A stretch of 10,302 bases of DNA from DATKIY01 sp035543875 (GTDB taxonomy: Bacteria > Actinomycetota > Actinomycetes > JAHEKZ01): NCBI GenBank assembly GCA_035543875.1, contig DATKIY010000235.1:1-10302 (forward strand), read 5' to 3'. This document shows positions 1-5,828 of this stretch, piece after piece. Position numbers and translations under genes: made by a program. Every line of letters starts with the position of its first letter. Position 1 is the first letter of the stretch. The notes under the pieces were generated by a model. It did no database searches, was not told the origin of the DNA, and saw only the letters and a program-made list of their open reading frames with translations.

Positions 1-1697
1 GTCTCATCGACGCGAACCGTGGCTCGGACGGCTAGTCGGTAGGGTTTTACGGCCAGCCAGCGGTAGGCCACGTCGACCCCGAAGCCGTTCGCAAACCGGG
101 GGCGCAGCGCGCCCAGCATCGCCGCCGCATCACCAGACGGAGAGCGGCGCGTGGCCGCCGCCGCGAGCAAGACGCCGAGAACTACCGCAGCCGAAGAGAG
201 CGCGATGGTCAGTGGTTCCGGGGTGAGCGCTGCCGGAACCCAGTCGGTTTCCGTTGCGTTCGGTGTCATCCACGTGGGCAACCAGTCAGCTGACAGACCA
301 ACAATGCCGAACGCGACCGTGGGAATGGCCAACACGATCAGGGGAAGCGTCATGAGCCGGGACGGTTCCTGCGCCTTCGACTGCTTACCCCGACCCAGGA
401 AGGTCATGTACCAAAGTCGAGCAGCATAGGCCGCTGTGATCGCAATCGTGGTGGTGGCTGCGACCAGCACCAACCACCCAACAGCGCTTGAGACTTCGGC
501 TCCCCCTGATGCTGCGTCCTCCGCCGCGACCAGCACCGACTCCTTGGAGAAGAACCCGGACAGTGGGACGACGCCCACAAGCGCCAACAGAGCAAGCGAC
601 ATCGTGGCGAAGGTGATTGGCATTGCGCGGCGCAGTCCGCCAAGCTCGGACAGCGAACTACTGCCCGCGCAGTAGATGACGGCGCCTGCACCCAAGAAAA
701 GCAGCGCTTTAAAGAACGCGTGCGTGAGCAGCTGAAACACCGCAGCTTCGCTGGAGCCCACCGCTAAGGCAGCCACCATGTACGCCAACTGGCTCACGGT
801 CGACCATGCCAGTACACGCTTGAGGTCGTCCTGTGCAAAAGCCGCCAAAGCCGCGCCGGTCATCGTGATGCAAGCCACCACCGCCATGACCGTGAGCGTT
901 GTGGGTGCAGCGAGGAACATCGGGAACATCCGTGCAACGACAAACACGCCGGCTGCCACCATGGTGGCTGCGTGGATCAGGGCACTGACCGGTGATGGCC
1001 CGGCCATCGCGTCAGGCAACCAGGCATGCAACGGAAACTGAGCCGACTTGCCCATCACTCCAACGAAGAGCAGGAGCGAAACGACTGTTGCAAGTCCGGT
1101 CTCACGGGTAGCGGCGGTCACGGCATCGGATAGCACCAAGGTGTCCGTGGCACCGATGAGGACGACAATGCCAATAATGAACCCGACGTCACCAAACTTG
1201 GTCACGAGGAATGCCTTGACCGCGGCCCGTTGTGCTTCCGGTTGCTCCCAGTGCTGACCAATCAGCAGATACGAGCACAGACCCATGACCTCCCAACCGA
1301 CCACAAGGAACAGGAGATCCCCCGCGACGACGACTGCAAGCATCGCCGCGGTAAATAGTGAGACAAATGAGGCGTACGTGGCGTATCTCAGTTCACGCCT
1401 CATGTATGCGACTGAGTACACCTGCACGAGAAGCGCAACGAAGCTCACCATGACGGCGACCGTCACCGACAGCCCGTCAACCACCGTGATGAACGGCAGT
1501 GGTTGAAAACGACCACCTATACCGTCACCGACTACCACTTGCTCCCAAGGCGCATCGAGCCACAACCCCATGGAAAACGCGAGAGCCAGCGCGGTGCCGA
1601 CAACCGACACGACGGCAACTGCCCGACGATTCCGGCCGACCATCAAGCCCAACGCCGAAGCTGCAAGTGGTGCTGCTACAAGCCACAGACCGGTCAT
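1..1697 (-). CDS. nuoL: NADH-quinone oxidoreductase subunit L (second nuo locus), C-terminus cut by window edge
   Basis: Distal antiporter-like membrane subunit of complex I, which carries out part of proton translocation. I translated the strand from ATG 1697 to the left edge: the frame stays open for 565 residues, so the gene is intact but loses its last stretch beyond base 1. Visible landmarks: GWEVMGLCSYL with the conserved TM5 Glu at about residue 136; GKSAQFPLHAWLPDAM with Lys about 217; SALIHAATM with His about 242; LTHAFFKALLF with Lys about 330; GFFSKES with Lys about 385. These match the ionisable proton path of the NuoL/Mrp family. The end in view (GFGVDVAYRWL) resembles the start of the C-terminal lateral-helix region of NuoL. 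The start overlaps the nuoK stop as ATGA. nuoM and nuoN presumably follow outside the window. Confidence 0.95.
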   Translation of the reverse strand, partial: MTGLWLVAAPLAASALGLMVGRNRRAVAVVSVVGTALALAFSMGLWLDAPWEQVVVGDGIGGRFQPLPFITVVDGLSVTVAVMVSFVALLVQVYSVAYMRRELRYATYASFVSLFTAAMLAVVVAGDLLFLVVGWEVMGLCSYLLIGQHWEQPEAQRAAVKAFLVTKFGDVGFIIGIVVLIGATDTLVLSDAVTAATRETGLATVVSLLLFVGVMGKSAQFPLHAWLPDAMAGPSPVSALIHAATMVAAGVFVVARMFPMFLAAPTTLTVMAVVACITMTGAALAAFAQDDLKRVLAWSTVSQLAYMVAALAVGSSEAAVFQLLTHAFFKALLFLGAGAVIYCAGSSSLSELGGLRRAMPITFATMSLALLALVGVVPLSGFFSKESVLVAAEDAASGGAEVSSAVGWLVLVAATTTIAITAAYAARLWYMTFLGRGKQSKAQEPSRLMTLPLIVLAIPTVAFGIVGLSADWLPTWMTPNATETDWVPAALTPEPLTIALSSAAVVLGVLLAAAATRRSPSGDAAAMLGALRPRFANGFGVDVAYRWLAVKPYRLAVRATVRVDE

Positions 1698-2032
1698 TGT
1701 TTCGCTCTATCGACCAGACGCGGACGAGTTTCGCGCAGATCGGTGAGGTCGTCGACAGCGATCGTGCCCCTGTTGCGGTAGACGAGCAAGACGATAGCCA
1801 GGCCAAGACCGATCTCAGCTGCGGCAATAGTGATGACGAACACAGCCAACGACTGGCCGGCATGGAGAGCATCTGCGAACCAGACGTCAAAGGCGACCAA
1901 ACTGACGTTGGCGCCATTGAGCATTAGCTCGACCGACATCAAGATAAGAATCGCGTTGCGCCGGGCCAGCAGCCCGTAGACCCCTATTCCGAAGAGCGCG
2001 GCCGAGAGCAGCAGCGGCAAGACAAGATGCAC
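1694..2032 (-). CDS. nuoK: NADH-quinone oxidoreductase subunit K (second nuo locus)
   Basis: Small three-helix membrane subunit of complex I, related to MrpC, linking the quinone module to the antiporter-like pumps. The 112-residue product has three hydrophobic segments and both conserved membrane glutamates: SVELMLNGAN (Glu35) and AAAEIGLGLAI (Glu73), equivalent to E. coli E36 and E72. The charged C-terminal tail from about residue 86 is a little longer than in E. coli NuoK (about 100 aa). Start GTG 2032 follows the nuoJ stop with no gap and has a strong GGAGG ribosome site inside the end of nuoJ, 5 bases upstream. Its stop overlaps the nuoL start. Confidence 0.95.
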   Translation of the reverse strand: MHLVLPLLLSAALFGIGVYGLLARRNAILILMSVELMLNGANVSLVAFDVWFADALHAGQSLAVFVITIAAAEIGLGLAIVLLVYRNRGTIAVDDLTDLRETRPRLVDRAKQ

Positions 2033-2581
2033 TTAGTCCTCCGCGTCAACGCTTAGGGCGGACTCGCTCCGGGACAGGACAATTGCGCCGACTAGCGCGC
2101 TCAACAGGAGTACCGACAAGGCCTCAAACGGCAGGACCCAGTAACGGAACAAAGACTCTCCGAGCGCCGACGCAGTGGTCGGTGATGTGCCCTCTACATC
2201 AATCATCGCGGTGCGGAAACCATCGAACAACAGCACAACAAGCACAGAGGTTGCAGAGAGTGCGATGAGCAAAGCAACAAACGAGTTGGTGGTGTTGAGG
2301 TCATCGCTGCGTCCGATCGGCGCCTGCGTAAGCATCAAGCCGAACAACAGCAACACCACCACTGCCCCGACATAGATGAGCACCTGCATCCACGCTACGA
2401 ACTCTGCGGTCATGAGCAGGAAGCAACCGGCAACAGCACCAAGACAAACCACCAGCCACAGCGCGGCATGAACAATCTGGCGTGTGGTCACCACAAGCAG
2501 CGCTGAGCCGATCGCAAGTACACCGAGCAGACCAAAGATGATGTCGAGACCGGTAGGAGACAACAACGAACGATCAGTCAT
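2033..2581 (-). CDS. nuoJ: NADH-quinone oxidoreductase subunit J (second nuo locus)
   Basis: Membrane subunit of complex I whose third helix carries the pi-bulge that changes shape during turnover. The 182-residue product has five predicted hydrophobic segments and the family signature around WMQVLIYVGAVVVLLLFGLML (residues about 65-84). Length is normal for NuoJ. I chose ATG 2581, which overlaps the nuoI stop by 8 bases. GTG 2596 in the same frame would add five residues (MNLAN) and cannot be excluded, since neither start has a clear ribosome site. The stop codon abuts the nuoK GTG, so translation is probably coupled. Confidence 0.93.
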   Translation of the reverse strand: MTDRSLLSPTGLDIIFGLLGVLAIGSALLVVTTRQIVHAALWLVVCLGAVAGCFLLMTAEFVAWMQVLIYVGAVVVLLLFGLMLTQAPIGRSDDLNTTNSFVALLIALSATSVLVVLLFDGFRTAMIDVEGTSPTTASALGESLFRYWVLPFEALSVLLLSALVGAIVLSRSESALSVDAED

Positions 2582-3158
2582 GTTCGCGAGGTTCACTTGG
2601 GTCGGCTGCTTGCTCGGCTAGACGTTCCTCGGCCGCCTGCACAGCCTTCCGGGCTGTCACCAGCTCCTTGGGGTCCTCGGCCCAGGCGTCAACAGCCGGC
2701 GGCGCCGGGACGGTCTGCATCCACGCGCCAAGTCGCTCCTTCTCGTGGACCATGTTGCGAATGTCGAATTCGGCGTACTCGAACTCTGGTGACCAAAACA
2801 GGGCGTCAAACGGGCAAACCTCGATGCAGATACCGCAGTACATACACAGCGAAAAGTCGATCGCGAAGCGGTCGAGCACATTGCGTGTGCGCTCTCGTCC
2901 ACCAGATTCGGGCGCGGGAATGGTCTCCTTGTGAGAGTCGATGTAGATGCACCAGTCGGGGCACTCGCGAGCGCAGAGCATGCAGGAGGTGCAGTTCTCC
3001 TCCATCAATGCGATAACACCACGGCTTCGAGGCGGAAGCTCGGGTTTGACGTCCGGGTATTGGTCTGTGACCGAGCGTTTGGTCATCGCTTTGAACGTGA
3101 TGCCGAGTCCCTTGAAAAGACCTGCGCCCTTTCCAGCTGATCGCTCGCGATCTACCAC
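2574..3158 (-). CDS. nuoI: NADH-quinone oxidoreductase subunit I, two-[4Fe-4S] ferredoxin-like (second nuo locus)
   Basis: Peripheral-arm subunit that carries clusters N6a and N6b and passes electrons to NuoB. Both ligand sets are complete: CTSCMLCARECP (Cys56, 59, 62, 66) and CMYCGICIEVCP (Cys105, 108, 111, 115), with a further Cys70 in the PDWCIYIDSHKE block. The C-terminal tail after about residue 145 is Ala/Glu-rich and low in complexity. I chose GTG 3158 (194 aa): it overlaps the nuoH stop by 7 bases and is preceded by GGTGG. The same frame stays open to 3380, but that part lies inside nuoH and does not resemble NuoI. As nuoE, F and G are absent here, NuoI is the most exposed iron-sulfur subunit encoded and the natural place for a ferredoxin to dock; that last point is inference. 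Confidence 0.94.
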   Translation of the reverse strand: MVDRERSAGKGAGLFKGLGITFKAMTKRSVTDQYPDVKPELPPRSRGVIALMEENCTSCMLCARECPDWCIYIDSHKETIPAPESGGRERTRNVLDRFAIDFSLCMYCGICIEVCPFDALFWSPEFEYAEFDIRNMVHEKERLGAWMQTVPAPPAVDAWAEDPKELVTARKAVQAAEERLAEQAADPSEPREHD

Positions 3159-4102
3159 GCGACAGTCACCACCCCTGTGAGAACCAGTTGGCCAAGCGCC
3201 AGCGGAATCAAGCCCTGCCAAGCAAGTCGTTGCAGCTGGTCGGCGCGAAGCCGCGGATAGCTCACCCGCATCCAGATCACGACGAAAGCCAAGACCCCAG
3301 CCTTGACCAACGTCCAGACCCACGAGTCGAAGATTGGCCCCTGCCATCCGCCGAGAAACAGCACCGCGGTCAGCAGGCACAGCACAACGATTCCGGCGTA
3401 CTCAGCCAAGAGGAAGAGCGCAAACCGCAAACCGGTGTACTCGGTGAGTGGACCAAAGATAATTTCGGCGTCAGCCACTGGCATGTCGAACGGCGGCCGG
3501 TTGAGTTCGGCGAGCCCAGCCACGAAAAACACCACGGCGCCGGGCAACTGCCAGATCAACCACCACGGCTCCCAGGCGTCGACGATGCCAGTAAGGCTGA
3601 GCGTTCCCGCCGCCATGGCCACCGACGCGGCCGCCAGGACGAAAGGCAGCTCGTAGGCCATCAGCTGTGACGCCTGACGAACGGCACCGATCAACGAGTA
3701 CTTGTTCGCACTGGCCCAACCCGCCATCAACGTGCCGATAACACCCACACCCATAACAGCCAGCACAAAGAAGATTCCGGCGTCGAGTTCCTGCCCTACC
3801 AAGTTTGGCCCGATCGGAATGGCGAGCATCACGACGAGATAGGGAATCAGCGCCACTGCAGGCGCAAGTCGGTAGACGCGCGCGTCCGCCGCGGCTGGCG
3901 TGATGTCTTCCTTCTGGGCGAATTTGACGCCGTCGGCAATCAGCTGCGCCCAACCGTGAAAGCCGCCGGCGTACATGGGGCCAACGCGCGACTGCATATG
4001 CGCCATGGCTTTGTGTTCTAGTTGGCCAACCAGCAAAGGCAGCGTGAGGAAGGCGATGAGCACAACTCCCACGTGAAGAGCCACTTCAATCGCGGTACTC
4101 AC
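3152..4102 (-). CDS. nuoH: NADH-quinone oxidoreductase subunit H (second nuo locus), with altered acidic loop
   Basis: Membrane subunit (ND1 homologue) that forms much of the quinone chamber and starts the E-channel. At 316 residues it has about eight hydrophobic segments and clear family blocks: QLEHKAMAHMQSRVGP (27-42), IADGVKFAQKEDITPA (55-70), GWASANKYSLIGAVR (128-142), AELNRPPFDMP (198-208) and TEYTGLRFALFLLAEY (220-235). Glu151 (YELP), Glu213, Glu221 and Glu234 are retained. In the loop after PPFDMP, however, the usual Glu-Ala-Glu-X-Glu reads Val209-Ala-Asp211-Ala-Glu213, so the first glutamate (ND1 E192 / E. coli E216 equivalent by alignment from memory) is Val. Start GTG 4102 overlaps the nuoC stop as GTGA and has GGGAG about 8 bases upstream. 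It follows nuoC directly, where a canonical operon has nuoD-G. Confidence 0.95.
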   Translation of the reverse strand: MSTAIEVALHVGVVLIAFLTLPLLVGQLEHKAMAHMQSRVGPMYAGGFHGWAQLIADGVKFAQKEDITPAAADARVYRLAPAVALIPYLVVMLAIPIGPNLVGQELDAGIFFVLAVMGVGVIGTLMAGWASANKYSLIGAVRQASQLMAYELPFVLAAASVAMAAGTLSLTGIVDAWEPWWLIWQLPGAVVFFVAGLAELNRPPFDMPVADAEIIFGPLTEYTGLRFALFLLAEYAGIVVLCLLTAVLFLGGWQGPIFDSWVWTLVKAGVLAFVVIWMRVSYPRLRADQLQRLAWQGLIPLALGQLVLTGVVTVAW

Positions 4103-4716
4103 GGTTGTGCTCCCGGTGCGCGCGGACCCCAGGTGGTCGGGTCGGGAACGCCAGGCGGCAAAGTCTTGCGGCGACTGGGCGCGGCATCGTGATCGGACTC
4201 GCCGGGGTCCTTGGCGCCCGGCCAGGGCTTGGCGGCGCGCGCCGCCAAAACAAACTCTTTACGCAGCGGATGTCCCTCAAACCCGTCTGGCAAAAGCAGC
4301 GGTACTAGGTAGGGATGACCAACGAAGTCAATGCCGAACATCTCGTGCGTTTCACGCTCATGCCACGAAGTCCCTCGAAAGACGTCGGTCGCAGTGTCCA
4401 CACGCGGCGACGTTGCGCTGAGCAGTGTTCGCAGCAGTAGCCGTCTGTGGCCAGCAGGGTCGTAGACGTGAGCCACGATGCGGAACCCGTCGTCGCCTTC
4501 ATCCACTGCCGACAACCAGTCAAAGAAATTCAGGTTCAGTACGTCTCGCGCCGTCGTTAGTGCAGCTACCCACTGTGAATCCGGAACGTCAACGGTCACA
4601 TCACCGAACACTTCACTGACCGTGGCGTCGAATGCAGTTTCAGCAGAACCTTCCGAGACTCGTGAAGCTTGAGAGACTCCGGAAAATGCTCCGGCTACTT
4701 CGTCGGCCCACGTCAT
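4099..4716 (-). CDS. nuoC: NADH-quinone oxidoreductase subunit C (second nuo locus), with proline-rich tail
   Basis: The 30-kDa peripheral-arm subunit, which normally packs against NuoD and NuoB. The product is 205 residues. The family signature is clear at residues 118-155: WHERETHEMFGIDFVGHP, then LLLPDGFEGHPLRKEF. The first 115 residues form the usual weakly conserved alpha/beta domain. After residue 162 comes a tail rich in Pro and charge (KPWPGAKDPGES, then RRKTLPPGVPDPTTWGP), not part of the core fold. It is not fused to NuoD, as it is in E. coli NuoCD, and no nuoD follows. ATG 4716 overlaps the nuoB stop (ATGA) and the stop overlaps the nuoH start (GTGA), so the three genes are tightly coupled. 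Confidence 0.93.
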   Translation of the reverse strand: MTWADEVAGAFSGVSQASRVSEGSAETAFDATVSEVFGDVTVDVPDSQWVAALTTARDVLNLNFFDWLSAVDEGDDGFRIVAHVYDPAGHRRLLLRTLLSATSPRVDTATDVFRGTSWHERETHEMFGIDFVGHPYLVPLLLPDGFEGHPLRKEFVLAARAAKPWPGAKDPGESDHDAAPSRRKTLPPGVPDPTTWGPRAPGAQP

Positions 4717-5264
4717 GTCGTGTCCGAGCGGACTAGTGGGCGCTGCAGCGCGGCCGCCGATGGCCGGTAGCGTTTTCTTACGTCTTCGCCGGCAATTTTC
4801 TCTTGCAGCTTCAGGATTCCCTGGAGCAGCGCCTCAGGCCGGGGCGGACAGCCTGGGACATACACGTCGACTGGGACGATCTGGTCGACACCCTTGGTAA
4901 CCGAGTACGAGTCCCAGTACGGACCGCCGCAGTTCGAACAGGCACCGAAGGAAATCACGTACTTGGGCTCGGGCATTTGCTCGTAAAGTCGACGGATCGC
5001 TGGCGCCATCTTGTCCGTGACAGTCCCGGACACGACCATGAGGTCTGCCTGGCGCGGACTGGGTGCAAACGGAATCACGCCCAACCGGATGAAGTCGTGC
5101 CGACTCATCGACGTCGCTATGAACTCGATCGCGCAACACGCCAACCCAAAGTTGAACACCCAAAGGCTGTACCGGCGTCCCCAGTTCAACACCAGCCGAA
5201 TGGGTCGAGGGGCGACGGCTCCCAGCGCCCCGATTCTCGGTGCCGGCAGATCCACTGTTGTCAC
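4713..5264 (-). CDS. nuoB: NADH-quinone oxidoreductase subunit B, N2 cluster subunit (second nuo locus)
   Basis: Peripheral-arm subunit that holds cluster N2, the last iron-sulfur centre before quinone. The 183-residue product keeps all four expected ligands: the tandem Cys43-Cys44 (FGLACCAIEF), Cys109 (SFGACSNCGG) and Cys139 (VPGCPPRPEAL). SPRQADLMVVSGTVT and MAPAIRRLYEQMPEPK are strong family blocks. There is an extra Cys112 in the ACSNC segment, and the following DSYSV stretch recalls chloroplast NdhK and archaeal FpoB more than typical NADH-linked NuoB; this comparison is from memory. Start GTG 5264 lies 3 bases after the nuoA stop; another in-frame GTG at 5255 is possible. The C-terminal 25 residues are variable. 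Confidence 0.95.
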   Translation of the reverse strand: MTTVDLPAPRIGALGAVAPRPIRLVLNWGRRYSLWVFNFGLACCAIEFIATSMSRHDFIRLGVIPFAPSPRQADLMVVSGTVTDKMAPAIRRLYEQMPEPKYVISFGACSNCGGPYWDSYSVTKGVDQIVPVDVYVPGCPPRPEALLQGILKLQEKIAGEDVRKRYRPSAAALQRPLVRSDTT

Positions 5265-5267
5265 GTC

Positions 5268-5651
5268 TTACACCCACCGAAGAACGCCACGGCGCCACGC
5301 GTACAGGATGCCGACCGCGAGGAAGCCCACGAACACGAACATCTCAACCAAGGTGGTGGCCCCAAATCCTGGGGCGTCGAAGATCGTTGCCCACGGAAAG
5401 AGATACACGGCATCAACCGCGAAGATCACATAGAGATACGCGTACACGTAGTAGCGAATGTGAGTCTGAGCCCATCCCTCGCCGACCGGGTCAATCCCGC
5501 ACTCATAAGTGATTGTTTTCTCCGGGCTGGCCACGGTGGGCCGAAGCAGCCGGTTCGCAACGAACGCGCTAGTCACAAACAGCACGCCGATCAGCCCCAT
5601 GAGGGCGACCACGGCATAGCCGCCGAGGTAGCCGTCCACGTAGCCGTCCAC
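5268..5651 (-). CDS. nuoA: NADH-quinone oxidoreductase subunit A (second nuo locus), first gene of the operon
   Basis: Three-helix membrane subunit (ND3 homologue) next to the quinone chamber. The family core is plain: SPEKTITYECGIDPVGEGW (residues 42-60), RYYVYAYLYVIF, LFPWA, and ATTLVEMFVFVGF with Glu103. The usual IFDVE of helix 2 reads IFAVD here (Ala78, Asp80), so one conserved acid is lost and one shortened. I chose GTG 5651 (127 aa) because a GGGGAG ribosome site lies 6 bases upstream and the length fits the family. The frame stays open to 5858, with an ATG at 5696, but that part has no ribosome site and encodes sequence unlike NuoA. The start sits in a 12-base tandem repeat encoding VDGY twice. 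It is transcribed divergently from korA. Confidence 0.92.
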   Translation of the reverse strand: MDGYVDGYLGGYAVVALMGLIGVLFVTSAFVANRLLRPTVASPEKTITYECGIDPVGEGWAQTHIRYYVYAYLYVIFAVDAVYLFPWATIFDAPGFGATTLVEMFVFVGFLAVGILYAWRRGVLRWV

Positions 5652-5655
5652 GTAG
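5628..5655. repeat. 12-base tandem repeat spanning the nuoA start codon
   Basis: On the plus strand the unit GTAGCCGTCCAC occurs twice head to tail (5628-5639 and 5640-5651), followed by a further GTAG. On the coding strand it gives GTG-GAC-GGC-TAC twice, so the start codon itself is duplicated (GTG 5651 and GTG 5639) and the protein begins with repeated VDGY. It looks like a slippage duplication of 12 bases, which keeps the frame. Confidence 0.85.
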
Positions 5656-5657
5656 CA

Positions 5658-5663
5658 CTCCCC
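5658..5663 (-). promoter_or_regulatory. Ribosome binding site that decides the nuoA start
   Basis: GGGGAG on the minus strand, 6 bases before GTG 5651. It is the best Shine-Dalgarno match near any in-frame start of nuoA and supports the 127-residue protein over the longer open frame. The in-frame ATG at 5696 is preceded by pyrimidine-rich sequence (CACCCTCCTACG) with no such site. Confidence 0.7.
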
Positions 5664-5703
5664 AAAGCAACAGTTCCCCGACGGTGATCCGGCCATCGTA
5701 GGA

Positions 5704-5718
5704 GGGTGGCGCTCACCC
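5704..5718. repeat. Short inverted repeat upstream of nuoA, possible operator
   Basis: GGGTG (5704-5708) and CACCC (5714-5718) form a 5-base inverted repeat around GCGCT. It lies just upstream of the candidate nuoA -10 hexamer, where a repressor could act. An inverted repeat this short can arise by chance in GC-rich DNA, and I recognise no known regulator site. Confidence 0.3.
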
Positions 5719-5828
5719 GCCGCGATCCCCTGCCGTGAGAGCAAGATCCGGTGAGAAATCTCGCATACACGCGAAGATGTGCGGTAGAGGGGCATGACCG
5801 GCGGCAATATCACGGAATCGGACGTAAT

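Larger units (their letters stand above)
5652..5828. promoter_or_regulatory. Divergent intergenic region between nuoA (second locus) and korA
   Basis: The only sizeable non-coding gap in the window. It must hold the promoters of both the nuo operon (minus strand) and korAB (plus strand). For nuoA, TACGAT on the minus strand (5700-5695) fits the actinobacterial -10 pattern TAnnnT and would leave a leader of roughly 35-40 bases before GTG 5651, but no good -35 is visible. For korA I see no convincing promoter. An inverted repeat lies at 5704-5718. I see no Rex-type TGTGAAC/TTCACA operator, no riboswitch and no small gene. Confidence 0.5.

Noticed and set aside
1..1697. Possibility that nuoL is a pseudogene, since several plus-strand frames cover it
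   Set aside because: Codon-by-codon reading of the minus strand shows one uninterrupted frame to the window edge with all key NuoL residues.
3159..3380. N-terminal extension of nuoI to 3380
   Set aside because: This stretch lies within nuoH in another frame and encodes low-complexity sequence unlike NuoI. GTG 3158, overlapping the nuoH stop, gives a normal-length protein.
4099..4102. A NuoCD fusion as the explanation for missing nuoD
   Set aside because: The 205-residue nuoC product ends with its own stop and contains no NuoD signature such as GPQHPSTHG.
4803..5687. 294-residue open frame on the plus strand
   Set aside because: It lies antisense to nuoB and nuoA, which have full family motifs. 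The product is Arg/His-rich with no recognisable fold, as expected of a shadow frame in GC-rich DNA.
5751..5828. korA start at 5751
   Set aside because: The 26 extra residues (Arg-rich, no family similarity) lie in the divergent promoter region; the family match starts at about 5853 (LDRVIIRFAGDSGDG).
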